From positions 3,098 through 67,097 of the forward strand of contig CALGAD010000161.1 of the NCBI GenBank assembly GCA_937951955.1: a stretch of DNA of 64,000 nt, written 5' to 3'. The stretch comes from an uncultured Bacillaceae bacterium. Lineage in GTDB: Bacteria > Bacillota > Bacilli > Bacillales > Caldibacillaceae. The position numbers and the translations under genes were made by a program. Below are positions 26,341 to 36,589 of the stretch, piece after piece. The notes under the pieces are model-generated. The model made no database searches. It saw only the letters and a list, made by a program, of their open reading frames with translations, and was not told where the DNA came from. The number at the start of each line of letters is the position of its first letter. The stretch's first letter is position 1.

Positions 26341-27210
26341 TTGATTAAAGATATTTTTTCAAAAAACAAACGGAATTATGCAAAAATACCGGCAGATTCT
26401 GCCAAAAGAGATATTCCGGAAGGGATCATGACGAAATGTCCGGTATGTAAAAAAATCATGTTTACGAAGGAATTAGAGAAAAATTTGAAGGTTTGCCTTC
26501 ATTGCGAACACCATTTTCCGATGAGTGCGAAAGAAAGAATCGCAAGCATCGTCGATGAGGGTTCCTTCGTAGAACTGGATAAAAACATGGTTTCTCTCAA
26601 TCCGTTAAACTTTCCAGAATATGAAGAGAAATTGAAAAAAGATCAGGAGAAGACAAAAATTCTTGAAGCGGTAGTGACGGGTACCGGTTCGATTAGAGGA
26701 TATGAAACGGCACTTGCCGTGATGGATTCCAACTTCCGTATGGGGAGTATGGGCTCGGTCGTCGGAGAAAAATTAAAACGTCTCGTTGAAAAAGCGGATG
26801 AGCTGAAAATTCCTCTGATTATTTTCGCAGCATCAGGTGGTGCCCGGATGCAAGAAGGAGTTTTAAGCTTGATGCAGATGGCTAAAGTCAGTGTTGCCTT
26901 GAAAAAATTTAGTACGAACGGCGGCCTGTACATATCGGTGATGACCCATCCTACCACTGGTGGTGTATCGGCTAGTTTTGCCTCTCTCGGGGATTATAAT
27001 TTTGCCGAACCGAAGGCTTTGATCGGATTTGCCGGAAGGCGGGTCATTGAGCAGACCATTCGCGAAAAACTCCCTGACGATTTCCAGACAGCAGAGTTTT
27101 TATTAAAACACGGGCAACTAGATGCGGTCATCCATCGCAAGGACTTACGCGATAAACTCGCTTTCTTATTAGAGCTACATCGAAATGGCGGTGATCGAGA
27201 TGAAGCTTGA
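26341..27210 (+). CDS. accD: Acetyl-CoA carboxylase carboxyltransferase subunit beta
   Basis: A 289-residue subunit. The N-terminal zinc ribbon has Cys33, Cys36, Cys52 and Cys55 ('[10 protein letters not shown]', 'VCLHCEHHF'), followed by the crotonase-fold carboxyltransferase domain with '[18 protein letters not shown]' and '[17 protein letters not shown]'. With AccA it transfers CO2 from biotin to acetyl-CoA to give malonyl-CoA. The start is TTG with AGGGAGGA upstream. It overlaps accA by 11 bases. Confidence 0.96.
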   Translation: MIKDIFSKNKRNYAKIPADSAKRDIPEGIMTKCPVCKKIMFTKELEKNLKVCLHCEHHFPMSAKERIASIVDEGSFVELDKNMVSLNPLNFPEYEEKLKKDQEKTKILEAVVTGTGSIRGYETALAVMDSNFRMGSMGSVVGEKLKRLVEKADELKIPLIIFAASGGARMQEGVLSLMQMAKVSVALKKFSTNGGLYISVMTHPTTGGVSASFASLGDYNFAEPKALIGFAGRRVIEQTIREKLPDDFQTAEFLLKHGQLDAVIHRKDLRDKLAFLLELHRNGGDRDEA

Positions 27211-28159
27211 GCTGGAATTTGAAAAGCCGATTAATAATTTGCGGAAAAAGATTGATGAATTAAAAGAAATCACCAAAGATGCGGATGTCGATTTATCGAC
27301 GGAAATACAAAAACTGGAAGAGCGATTGCATCGCCTGGAAAAAGAAGTTTATGAAAACTTAAAACCGTGGGATCGGGTGCAAATATCCCGTCATCCGGAG
27401 CGTCCGACCACACTTGATTATGTTTCTTATTTATTTGAAGACTTTTTCGAGCTGCACGGGGACCGTGTTTTTGGTGATGATCAAGCGATCGTTGGCGGGA
27501 TTGCCAGATATAAAGGGATACCGGTAACGGTTATCGGTCAACAACGGGGGAAGGATACGAAGGAAAATATACAAAGAAATTTCGGAATGCCCCATCCCGA
27601 AGGTTACCGCAAAGCATTGCGACTGATGAAACAGGCCGATAAATTCAAGCGCCCGATTGTCACGTTTATCGATACGAAAGGCGCCTACCCTGGTAAAGAT
27701 GCAGAAGAGCGGGGACAAAGTGAGGCGATTGCGAAAAATTTAATGGAGATGGGCGGCTTGCGCGTTCCTGTCATCTGTATCGTAATCGGTGAAGGGGGAA
27801 GCGGAGGTGCGCTCGGGCTCGGTGTCGGCAATCGTATTTTAATGCTGGAAAACGCCACATATTCCGTTATTTCACCGGAAGGAGCGGCGTCGATTCTCTG
27901 GAAGGATGCTGCTCTAGCAAAAAAAGCGGCCGAATCCTTGAAAATTACGGCGCATGATTTGAAAAAACTGGATATCATCGATGAAATTATCCCGGAAGTG
28001 TGGGGAGGCGCTCATAAAAATCCTGAAAAACAGGCTGAACTGATTGATCAAGCGTTAGAAAAAGAGTTCTTTTCTTTATTGGAATTGTCGGAAGAACAAT
28101 TAATCGAACAGCGCTATGAAAAGTTTGCAAAAATCGGTCAATTTACGTTTAAAGATTAA
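27200..28159 (+). CDS. accA: Acetyl-CoA carboxylase carboxyltransferase subunit alpha
   Basis: A 319-residue partner of AccD. Typical blocks are '[18 protein letters not shown]', '[19 protein letters not shown]' and '[17 protein letters not shown]'. The ATG at 27200 gives an N-terminus that aligns with B. subtilis AccA ('LEFEKP') and has GGTGAT upstream; the ATG at 27185 adds five residues without a ribosome binding site. The overlap with accD suggests coupled translation and 1:1 synthesis. A terminator follows. Confidence 0.96.
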   Translation: MKLELEFEKPINNLRKKIDELKEITKDADVDLSTEIQKLEERLHRLEKEVYENLKPWDRVQISRHPERPTTLDYVSYLFEDFFELHGDRVFGDDQAIVGGIARYKGIPVTVIGQQRGKDTKENIQRNFGMPHPEGYRKALRLMKQADKFKRPIVTFIDTKGAYPGKDAEERGQSEAIAKNLMEMGGLRVPVICIVIGEGGSGGALGLGVGNRILMLENATYSVISPEGAASILWKDAALAKKAAESLKITAHDLKKLDIIDEIIPEVWGGAHKNPEKQAELIDQALEKEFFSLLELSEEQLIEQRYEKFAKIGQFTFKD

Positions 28160-28168
28160 AAATGAGGA

Positions 28169-28196
28169 AAACGTGCCATTTCGGCACGTTTTTTTG
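28169..28196 (+). terminator. Terminator of accDA
   Basis: A perfect AACGTGCC / GGCACGTT stem with a five-base loop and T7. Confidence 0.9.
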
Positions 28197-28313
28197 ATAT
28201 TTAATAAATAAATCGTTTTAAAAAAAGAATACTAAGGATATCGAAAAGAATGTTTTTTGACTTAATGTAAATTTTTATTCGAAAAAACCCATCGTATTTT
28301 TTCCAAATTTTGA

Positions 28314-28319
28314 TATAAT
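28314..28319 (+). promoter_or_regulatory. Extended -10 element upstream of pfkA
   Basis: TG-A-TATAAT (TG at 28311-28312) is a consensus extended -10, about 190 bases upstream of pfkA. No good -35 is visible at 17 bases. Confidence 0.45.
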
Positions 28320-28437
28320 GGAGTTTGCTATATCCAAAAACTTCCTCTATCCGTGAATTCGATTTCCTCTTAAATAGAAAACTCGCGAAGATCATCATGC
28401 CAGTGTGTTAAATATTTAGTAAAACTTTGGGAATGTA

Positions 28438-28466
28438 TTGAGTTTCAAACTGAAGAATGATATGTT
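28438..28466 (+). promoter_or_regulatory. Proximal candidate promoter of pfkA-pyk
   Basis: TTGAGT (28438-28443) and TATGTT (28461-28466) are 17 bases apart, about 40 bases before the pfkA start. Confidence 0.45.
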
Positions 28467-28494
28467 AATTTCGTAACAATAAATGGAAACGTGA

Positions 28495-29469
<975 letters not shown>

Positions 29470-29490
29470 TATGCTTTAGGAGGAAATTTA

Positions 29491-31251
29491 ATGAGGAAAA
29501 CAAAAATTGTTTGTACGATTGGTCCTGCAAGTGAATCGGTAGAAACACTTGTCCAATTGATCGAAGCTGGTATGAATGTGGCCCGGCTCAATTTCTCCCA
29601 CGGTGATTATGAAGAACACGGAAATCGCATTAAAAATATCCGGGAAGCAGAAAAAATCACCGGGAAAAATGTTGCTATTTTATTAGACACGAAAGGGCCG
29701 GAAATTCGCACGCATAGAATGGAAAATGATGGCATTGAATTGAAGGCCGGAAATGAAATTTCCATCTCTATGGAAGAAGTATTGGGAACAGAAGAAAAAT
29801 TTTCCGTTACATATTCAGGACTTATTAATGATGTGCATATTGGTACAAAAATTTTACTCGATGATGGATTGATCGAGCTTGAAGTTATCGATATCGATAA
29901 AGGGAAAAATGAGATCAGAACACGCATTTTAAACAATGGTGTGCTGAAAAACAAAAAAGGCGTCAACGTCCCGGGAGTATCGATTAATTTACCGGGAATT
30001 ACAAAGAAAGATGCTAACGATATTATTTTCGGAATTGAAAATGATATTGATTTTATCGCTGCATCTTTCGTGCGCCGTCCATCTGATGTATTAGAAATCC
30101 GCGAGATACTAGAAAAGTATAACGCTGAGCATATTCAAATCATTCCTAAAATTGAAAACCAGGAAGGCGTCGACAATATCGAACAGATTTTATCCGTCAG
30201 TGACGGTTTAATGGTCGCCCGGGGCGATTTAGGGGTAGAAATTCCGGCAGAAGAGGTACCGCTTGTCCAAAAATTGTTAATTCAAAAATGCAATAAGTAT
30301 GGAAAACCGGTTATTACCGCAACCCAAATGCTCGATTCGATGCAGAGAAATCCTCGTCCGACAAGAGCCGAGGCCAGTGACGTTGCAAACGCCATTTTTG
30401 ATGGTACCGATGCAATTATGCTATCTGGGGAAACAGCTGCGGGATTATATCCAGTGGAAGCTGTTCGTACGATGCATCGCATAGCTCTTAAAGCAGAAAG
30501 TGCTTTGAATAACAAAGAAATTTTATCTGCTCGCAGCAAAGAAACAGAACATAACATGACCGATGCAATTTGTCAATCGGTTGCTCATACTGTCATCAAT
30601 CTGGACATCGATGCCATTATTACACCGACGGAAAGTGGCTATACGACACGCAACATTTCGAAATACCGTCCGAAAGCACCGATTATTGCTGTTACAAGTC
30701 AGCCGAAAACATATAAACAGCTTTCACTCGTATGGGGTGTACTCCCCTGCTTGAGCAAACGTTGTACGACCACGGATGAAATGCTTGATGAGTCGATCCA
30801 GGTCGCATTGAACACTGGTTTAGTTAAACACGGTGACCGCGTTGTCATCACTGCCGGTGTGCCGGTTGGTGAGGCTGGAACAACCAACATGATGAAAATT
30901 CATGTGGTCGGAAATGTCCTGGCAAAAGGTCAAGGCATTGGTAGAAAAACGACTTTCGGTAAGGTAGTTGTTGCCAAAAATGCCGCAGAAGCAATGGAAA
31001 AAGTAACCGATGGTTCAATTCTCGTAACGACCGCCACGGATAGCGAAATGGTGAAAGTCATTGAAAAATGTAGTGCTCTTGTCACTGTTCAAGGTGGCTT
31101 GACAAGCCATGCCGCTGTAGTTGGCTTGAATCTCGGAATTCCGGTCATCGTCGGCGTAGAAAATGCTTTAGACGTCTTAAAAGACGGACTGGAAGTAACT
31201 GTTGATGCAGCAGGTGGCGTGATTTATGAAGGTCACGCAAGCGTATTGTAA
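29491..31251 (+). CDS. pyk: Pyruvate kinase with C-terminal PEP-utiliser-like domain
   Basis: A 586-residue enzyme. The core (about 1-470) has '[16 protein letters not shown]', '[11 protein letters not shown]', the catalytic lysine block '[16 protein letters not shown]', '[12 protein letters not shown]' and 'ATQMLDSM'. An extra C-terminal domain of about 110 residues ends with the phosphohistidine swivel motif '[19 protein letters not shown]', as in other Bacillus/Geobacillus pyruvate kinases; its role there is not settled. AGGAGGA precedes the ATG. Co-transcribed with pfkA. Confidence 0.97.
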   Translation: MRKTKIVCTIGPASESVETLVQLIEAGMNVARLNFSHGDYEEHGNRIKNIREAEKITGKNVAILLDTKGPEIRTHRMENDGIELKAGNEISISMEEVLGTEEKFSVTYSGLINDVHIGTKILLDDGLIELEVIDIDKGKNEIRTRILNNGVLKNKKGVNVPGVSINLPGITKKDANDIIFGIENDIDFIAASFVRRPSDVLEIREILEKYNAEHIQIIPKIENQEGVDNIEQILSVSDGLMVARGDLGVEIPAEEVPLVQKLLIQKCNKYGKPVITATQMLDSMQRNPRPTRAEASDVANAIFDGTDAIMLSGETAAGLYPVEAVRTMHRIALKAESALNNKEILSARSKETEHNMTDAICQSVAHTVINLDIDAIITPTESGYTTRNISKYRPKAPIIAVTSQPKTYKQLSLVWGVLPCLSKRCTTTDEMLDESIQVALNTGLVKHGDRVVITAGVPVGEAGTTNMMKIHVVGNVLAKGQGIGRKTTFGKVVVAKNAAEAMEKVTDGSILVTTATDSEMVKVIEKCSALVTVQGGLTSHAAVVGLNLGIPVIVGVENALDVLKDGLEVTVDAAGGVIYEGHASVL

Positions 31252-31260
31252 ACTTCAGGA

Positions 31261-31293
31261 AAAAAAGGGATCGGGCGCTGTCCGATCCTTTTT
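31261..31293 (+). terminator. Terminator of pfkA-pyk
   Basis: An A6-GGGATCGG / CCGATCC-T6 hairpin with a short GCGCTGT loop. Confidence 0.88.
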
Positions 31294-31531
31294 CATTAGA
31301 AAAGGCTAATCTTTAACGAATTTCGATGAGATTTTAAATGAAGAATTATTTCATCTAGAGAAGTATCTTTTTCACTTGCTTTCATTCATTTCCTAACAAA
31401 TTCCTTCTTTAATCATTCATATAAATCAATTTTCACTTTATATTTTCCTCAATCGATCCTACGACAATCAAGAACATATAGTTGTGAAAAAACTAATCAC
31501 CTTTGGTTATTTTTTTATAAGCATATGTTTC

Positions 31532-32635
31532 TTATCCGCCTTGAATATATTTCCATAAATCTGAAAAGATGCCGGCTTTATAGATCGCCTGAATCAAGAC
31601 AAATAGTGCCGGTGCAAGGATAATGCCGAGAAAGCCGAGCAATTTCCAGCCGATAAATATACTTAATAATGTTGCGAGAGGATTCATCCCGATATTCGTT
31701 GAGACGATTTTCGGTTCAATGAATTGCCTTGTAACGATCACAACGACATAAAGAACAAAAAGACCGATCGCCATCGGATGATTGTGAATCAGCCATTCAT
31801 AAATGATCCAGGGAATAAAAACGATGCCTGTTCCGAGAAACGGAATGAGATCGACAATACCGATCATGAGTGCCGAGGTAAATGGATATTGGACTTTTAA
31901 AATAAGTAAACCGGAAAATACAATCATGGTGGAAATAAAAATAATGATAAATTGGGCGCGAATATAGCCAAAAAGGGCAGCACGCAAATCATAAAATATT
32001 TTTAATCCCCGTTGTTTGAAACGATCGGGCAAGAAACGACCGAATAATTGTTTAATCCTGTACCAGTCTTTACTAATTAAAAAAGTAGCTATAATCATGA
32101 AAATAATCGATGTAAACGCTTTTGGAAGCCAGGACAGGAATCCGGTAATTTTTGATAGTGCTGTTTGCATGAACAATCCGGCACTTCCTAATAAATTTGT
32201 AAGGATATCATTCAACTGGGTTGTTATTGTATTGTGCTCTCGATTTTCCAGACCGATTAATTGATCGATCAATTGTTGTATTTTGGGGAACAACGTAGTT
32301 ATAAAAACATGTTCTATGGTCGAAAGGATTTCCTGGAGCTGCTGTGGGGCATGTTTGGACAAATATTCGGTAATGGCGAATAACTCGGCTATTAATAAAG
32401 TGATTGTGCCCGTTATGATACACAGGATACCGCACAGGACGAGTAAAACGGCTAAACCACGGGGCAGACGAGCAGAATATTGTAAAAAGTTTACAAATGG
32501 GTTCATGATCAAAGCGATTAACCAGGCAATCAGGAACGGAAAAATCAAAGTTGATAAATAAAACGCAGCGATTGTAAAACCACTCACGGATACAATAACG
32601 ATGATCAACCTTTTTAGCATTTCGAAATTCATCAT
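31532..32635 (-). CDS. ytvI: Sporulation membrane protein YtvI, AI-2E transporter family
   Basis: A 367-residue polytopic protein with about eight membrane segments: a pair at the N-terminus, one near 60, a large soluble region (about 95-150), and five in the C-terminal half including 'MIGIVDLIPFLGTGIVFIPW'. That block is the PF01594 (AI-2E exporter/permease) signature. The YtvI branch is linked to sporulation; the substrate is unknown. The start is uncertain: ATG at 32635 (product 'MMNFEMLK') has only a GGA upstream, while further upstream TTG/ATG starts lack proper spacing to AAGGGGG. Converges on pyk. Confidence 0.85.
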   Translation of the reverse strand: MMNFEMLKRLIIVIVSVSGFTIAAFYLSTLIFPFLIAWLIALIMNPFVNFLQYSARLPRGLAVLLVLCGILCIITGTITLLIAELFAITEYLSKHAPQQLQEILSTIEHVFITTLFPKIQQLIDQLIGLENREHNTITTQLNDILTNLLGSAGLFMQTALSKITGFLSWLPKAFTSIIFMIIATFLISKDWYRIKQLFGRFLPDRFKQRGLKIFYDLRAALFGYIRAQFIIIFISTMIVFSGLLILKVQYPFTSALMIGIVDLIPFLGTGIVFIPWIIYEWLIHNHPMAIGLFVLYVVVIVTRQFIEPKIVSTNIGMNPLATLLSIFIGWKLLGFLGIILAPALFVLIQAIYKAGIFSDLWKYIQGG

Positions 32636-32891
32636 AGAAAATCCAGGCATCCCCCTTGCGAAAAAAATCAATAGGAGGCTTCCAAATCAAATGTTTAAAA
32701 TAATTTCACATGAAATGGATGATAACTTGTACAATCTTCCATTATTTTTACGCATCACAAGCGTTTATTAGAACAGGGGGATGGAAGAAAAGTAGAAATG
32801 ATCATACAAAGAATTTCAAATTTAGAAGTTTTAGTAATAAAACAGCAAATCGATGTATAAAAAACAAATAAAGAGCATGTTTTTGTGGGAA

Positions 32892-32921
32892 TTGTCAAAG
32901 TTTATTCATACTTTAGATAAT
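32892..32921 (+). promoter_or_regulatory. Upstream candidate promoter of citZ
   Basis: TTGTCA (32892-32897) and GATAAT (32916-32921) are separated by 18 bases. It overlaps the start of the second, stronger candidate. Confidence 0.4.
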
Positions 32922-32926
32922 AATAG

Positions 32927-32955
32927 TTCACAAAATATTAATATCTCGTTATAAT
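32927..32955 (+). promoter_or_regulatory. Sigma-A promoter of citZ-icd
   Basis: TTCACA (32927-32932) and a consensus TATAAT (32950-32955) are 17 bases apart, an 11 of 12 match. It implies a leader of about 220 bases before the citZ start codon. Confidence 0.65.
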
Positions 32956-32996
32956 ATTAGCTAAACAGTGAATGATTAAAAAATTAATGATAATGT

Positions 32997-33010
32997 TGTA
33001 AGCATTTTCT
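32997..33010 (+). promoter_or_regulatory. Possible CcpA (cre) site in the citZ leader
   Basis: TGTAAGCATTTTCT differs from the cre consensus TGWNANCGNTNWCA at two positions. It lies about 40 bases after the main -10 box. A roadblock or repression by CcpA would fit what is known for B. subtilis citZ, where CcpA acts on this promoter. Confidence 0.5.
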
Positions 33011-33180
33011 TTTTCATTTATTCTATTTTTGTAATAAAATATGAATAGCAACTCAACTTTGCGTAATTTCTCTTTAATGAAAAGAAAGAAAATTTATTTT
33101 TGTGTATACAATTAACTTCCTCGGTGAAGGAATGAATTCTGGTATTTTACGAGAAAAAATTATGTAAAGGGGAGAGGTTC

Positions 33181-34296
33181 ATGACTGCAACAAAAGGTCT
33201 AGAAGGGGTAGTTGCTGCAGAAACGAAAATTAGTTCAATCATCGATGATCAGTTAACATATGTCGGCTATGATATCGATGATTTAACGGAAAACGCTTCG
33301 TTTGAAGAAGTCGTTTACCTACTCTGGCACAAACAATTACCAAATCGCCTCGAACTGGAAGACTTCAAATTACAGTTGAACCAAAATGCCACCATTCCAC
33401 AAGAACTCATCGATCACCTCAAATCTTATCCGCTGGATAAAGTTCATCCAATGGCAGCTTTACGTACAGCCATATCTTATCTCGCGCTGTTGGATGAAGA
33501 GGCAGATGTGATGGATGAGGAGGCAAATTACCGCAAGGCCATCCGCTTGCAAGCAAAAATCGGTACAATTGTCGCTGCTTTTGCTAGAATAAGAAAGGGA
33601 TTGGAGCCGATTGAACCTAGAAAAGATTTAGGCTATGCGGCTAATTTCCTTTATATGTTGAACGGGAAAGAGCCCGATCCAATTGAAGAGGAAGCATTCA
33701 ATAAAGCGCTTGTACTGCATGCGGACCATGAATTGAATGCCTCTACCTTTGCGGCCCGGGTTTGCGTGGCAACTTTATCTGATGTCTATTCTGGAATTAC
33801 GACTGCAATCGGTACATTAAAAGGACCATTGCATGGTGGTGCTAATGAACAAGTCATGAGAATGTTAGATGAAATCGGCACGATTGATCGTGTTGAATCT
33901 TATATTCAAGATAAATTTACGAAAAAAGAAAAGATCATGGGCTTTGGTCACCGGGTATACCGGAAAGGAGATCCTCGGGCCAAACATTTAAAACAAATGT
34001 CGAAGAAATTAACTGAATTAACCGGAAAGCCGGAGTTATATGAAATGTCCGTAAAAATCGAAGAAATTGTAACGTCAGAAAAGAACATTCCGGCAAACGT
34101 GGACTTCTATTCGGCCTCGGTTTACCACAGCCTCGGTATTGATACGGATCTATTCACACCAATTTTCGCTGTAAGCCGTACTTCCGGCTGGTTAGCCCAT
34201 ATTTTAGAACAGTATGCCAACAATCGTTTGATCCGTCCACGGGCTGATTATGTCGGTCCAGGCAAACGCGAATATGTAAAATTAGAAGATCGTTAA
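33181..34296 (+). CDS. citZ: Citrate synthase (major, CitZ type)
   Basis: A 371-residue short-form citrate synthase, condensing acetyl-CoA and oxaloacetate. Catalytic blocks: 'ADHELNASTFAARV' (first His), 'GPLHGGANEQVM' (second His), 'GFGHRVYRKGDPRA' (third His) and 'VDFYSASVYHSLGI' (Asp). The ATG follows a GGGGAGAGG site. It leads the citZ-icd operon. The long 5' leader with a cre-like site suggests catabolite control. Confidence 0.97.
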   Translation: MTATKGLEGVVAAETKISSIIDDQLTYVGYDIDDLTENASFEEVVYLLWHKQLPNRLELEDFKLQLNQNATIPQELIDHLKSYPLDKVHPMAALRTAISYLALLDEEADVMDEEANYRKAIRLQAKIGTIVAAFARIRKGLEPIEPRKDLGYAANFLYMLNGKEPDPIEEEAFNKALVLHADHELNASTFAARVCVATLSDVYSGITTAIGTLKGPLHGGANEQVMRMLDEIGTIDRVESYIQDKFTKKEKIMGFGHRVYRKGDPRAKHLKQMSKKLTELTGKPELYEMSVKIEEIVTSEKNIPANVDFYSASVYHSLGIDTDLFTPIFAVSRTSGWLAHILEQYANNRLIRPRADYVGPGKREYVKLEDR

Positions 34297-34330
34297 TTCA
34301 GCATTTTGCTAAAAAATAGATGAGTAGGGA

Positions 34331-34362
34331 AAAAGGTTAGGAGATCATTCCTAGCCTTTATT
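34331..34362 (+). terminator. Hairpin between citZ and icd, partial terminator or stabiliser
   Basis: AAAGGTTAGGA / TCCTAGCCTTT pairs over 11 bp (one G-U) around a six-base loop, followed by the weak tail ATTT. It probably allows read-through to icd. Confidence 0.5.
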
Positions 34363-34384
34363 TAAGAAAATGGAGGGGACTAGT

Positions 34385-35656
34385 ATGACACAAGCAGAAA
34401 AAATAACGGTTAAAAATGGTGAATTACAAGTACCAGATCATCCGATTATTCCGTTTATCGAGGGGGATGGAACCGGTCCGGATATTTGGGCTGCTGCATC
34501 CCGCGTTCTGGATGCCAGTGTTGAAAAAGCTTATGGTGGAAAACGGAAAATTCACTGGAAAGAAGTGTATGCCGGGGAGAAGGCATATAAGAAAACTGGT
34601 GAGTGGCTGCCGCAAGAAACCCTGGATACAATCCGTGAACATATTATTGCGATAAAAGGGCCGCTTACAACACCGGTTGGTGGTGGAATCCGTTCTTTAA
34701 ACGTTGCCCTGCGTCAAGAACTCGATTTATTCGTATGTTTGCGCCCGGTTCGTTGGTTTGAAGGGGTTCCTTCCCCTGTGAAACGTCCGCAAGATACGGA
34801 CATGGTTATTTTCCGTGAAAATACGGAAGATATTTATGCCGGAATTGAATATCAAGCAGGAACACCGGAAGTAAAGAAAGTCATCAAATTTTTACAGGAA
34901 GAAATGGGTGTCAATAAAATCCGTTTCCCGGAAACTTCCGGCATAGGCATTAAGCCAGTTTCCCAAGAAGGTACAGAACGTCTCGTTCGTGCTGCGATTA
35001 AATATGCTCTAAGGGAAGGTAGAAAATCTGTTACCCTTGTACACAAAGGAAATATAATGAAATTTACCGAAGGAGCATTCAAGAACTGGGGTTATGAACT
35101 AGCTGAAAGAGAATTCGGCGACAAAGTCTTTACATGGGCAGAGTATGACCGCATCAAGGAAGAACAAGGTGTTGAAGCGGCTAACGAAGCCCAGAAAAAG
35201 GCAGAAGAAGAAGGAAAAATTATTGTCAAAGATGCCATTGCCGATATTTTCCTCCAGCAAATTTTAACGAGACCGCGGGAATTTGATGTTGTCGCTACAA
35301 TGAACTTAAACGGTGACTATATCTCTGATGCTCTAGCGGCCCAGGTTGGCGGTATCGGTATCGCTCCGGGAGCGAACATTAACTATGAAACCGGTCATGC
35401 CATTTTCGAAGCAACCCACGGAACTGCACCCAAATATGCAGGGCTCGATAAGGTCAACCCGTCATCTGTCATTTTATCCGGTGTCTTGATGTTGCAACAC
35501 ATCGGCTGGCATGAAGCCGCTGACTTGATCATTAAGGCCATGGAAAAAACAATCAAATCCAAAGTGGTCACCTACGACTTTGCCCGCTTGATGGACGATG
35601 CGAAAGAGGTCAAATGCTCCGAATTCGGTAATGCCTTAATTGAAAATATGGACTAG
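34385..35656 (+). CDS. icd: Isocitrate dehydrogenase (NADP)
   Basis: A 423-residue enzyme of the bacterial NADP-dependent family. Visible: '[14 protein letters not shown]', the isocitrate/phospho-Ser block '[18 protein letters not shown]', '[12 protein letters not shown]' and '[11 protein letters not shown]'. It oxidatively decarboxylates isocitrate to 2-oxoglutarate. The ATG at 34385 follows GGAGGGGA; the in-frame ATG at 34370 would place that site in the coding region. Unlike B. subtilis, no mdh follows: a terminator comes 15 bases after the stop. Confidence 0.97.
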   Translation: MTQAEKITVKNGELQVPDHPIIPFIEGDGTGPDIWAAASRVLDASVEKAYGGKRKIHWKEVYAGEKAYKKTGEWLPQETLDTIREHIIAIKGPLTTPVGGGIRSLNVALRQELDLFVCLRPVRWFEGVPSPVKRPQDTDMVIFRENTEDIYAGIEYQAGTPEVKKVIKFLQEEMGVNKIRFPETSGIGIKPVSQEGTERLVRAAIKYALREGRKSVTLVHKGNIMKFTEGAFKNWGYELAEREFGDKVFTWAEYDRIKEEQGVEAANEAQKKAEEEGKIIVKDAIADIFLQQILTRPREFDVVATMNLNGDYISDALAAQVGGIGIAPGANINYETGHAIFEATHGTAPKYAGLDKVNPSSVILSGVLMLQHIGWHEAADLIIKAMEKTIKSKVVTYDFARLMDDAKEVKCSEFGNALIENMD

Positions 35657-35671
35657 GATTGAACGAATTTA

Positions 35672-35720
35672 CAAGACAAGCCATAAAGGGACTGTTCCCC
35701 AAGGCTTGTCTTTTATTTTT
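35672..35720 (+). terminator. Terminator of citZ-icd
   Basis: An AAGACAAGCC / GGCTTGTCTT inverted repeat around a 20-base loop (itself able to pair GGGGA-like arms), then TTTATTTTTTT. Confidence 0.85.
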
Positions 35721-35881
35721 TTATACTCATAAATTAGGAAATAAATACCTTGATAAATAATAGTTGGTGTATTCGTTGTTACATTGATATAATGAAAAAT
35801 AGAATAATAGTTCTTTAATAAGAATATTACATGTGTTGTATATTCTGGATGGCGGGGAATTTTATTTATGGAGGATGGTTT

Positions 35882-36589
35882 ATGACTACAAAAGTTTTAG
35901 TCATTGAAGACGAGGAGTCCATTGTTACACTGTTAAAGTATAACCTGACCCGCGCTGGCTATGATGTAATCACCGCCAATGATGGAGAGGAAGGCTATCG
36001 AGCCGCGATTGATGAAAAGCCGGATTTAATCGTACTCGATCTTATGCTTCCGAAAATGGACGGAATTGAAGTTTGCAAAGAATTACGCAAACAACAAATT
36101 GATACCCCGATACTTATGTTGACGGCAAAGGATGACGAATTTGATAAAGTTCTCGGATTGGAACTCGGCGCCGATGATTATATGACGAAACCGTTCAGTC
36201 CCCGGGAAGTCGTCGCCCGGGTGAAGGCGATTTTACGGCGGACGAAATTCCGTAATGAAAAAAAAGAAGAGGATGACCTCACAGAAATTCGTGTCGGGGA
36301 ATTAAGAATTCTACCGGCGCAATATGAAGTGTACCGCAACGGTGAACTCATCGAATTTACACCGAAGGAATTTGAATTACTCCTTTATTTAGCTCAGAAT
36401 AAAGGTCGGGTGTTAACGAGAGACCAATTGTTGAATTCCGTGTGGAATTATGATTTTGTTGGCGATACACGAATCGTCGATGTTCATATCAGTCATTTAC
36501 GGGAAAAAATAGAAGTAAATTCCAAAAAACCGCAATATATTAAAACGATTCGTGGTCTTGGATATAAATTTGAGGAGCCCCGTGGATGA
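35882..36589 (+). CDS. phoP: Response regulator PhoP (OmpR/PhoB family)
   Basis: A 235-residue regulator. Receiver domain: acidic pair in 'VLVIEDEESIVTLL', phospho-acceptor Asp53 ('LIVLDLMLPKMDG'), Thr in 'MLTAKDD', Lys in 'DDYMTKPFSPRE'. The C-terminal winged helix includes 'FTPKEFELLLYLAQNKG' and 'VDVHISHLREKI'. It controls phosphate-starvation genes. ATG at 35882 follows GGAGGATGG. It overlaps phoR by four bases (ATGA). Confidence 0.94.
   Translation: MTTKVLVIEDEESIVTLLKYNLTRAGYDVITANDGEEGYRAAIDEKPDLIVLDLMLPKMDGIEVCKELRKQQIDTPILMLTAKDDEFDKVLGLELGADDYMTKPFSPREVVARVKAILRRTKFRNEKKEEDDLTEIRVGELRILPAQYEVYRNGELIEFTPKEFELLLYLAQNKGRVLTRDQLLNSVWNYDFVGDTRIVDVHISHLREKIEVNSKKPQYIKTIRGLGYKFEEPRG

Larger units (their letters stand above)
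32636..33180. other. Long regulatory region between ytvI and citZ
   Basis: About 545 AT-rich bases. It holds two tandem promoter candidates, a cre-like site and a leader of over 200 bases before citZ. A 26-codon reading frame (32691-32771) with AGGAGG 12 bases upstream is present but unsupported. Confidence 0.6.
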
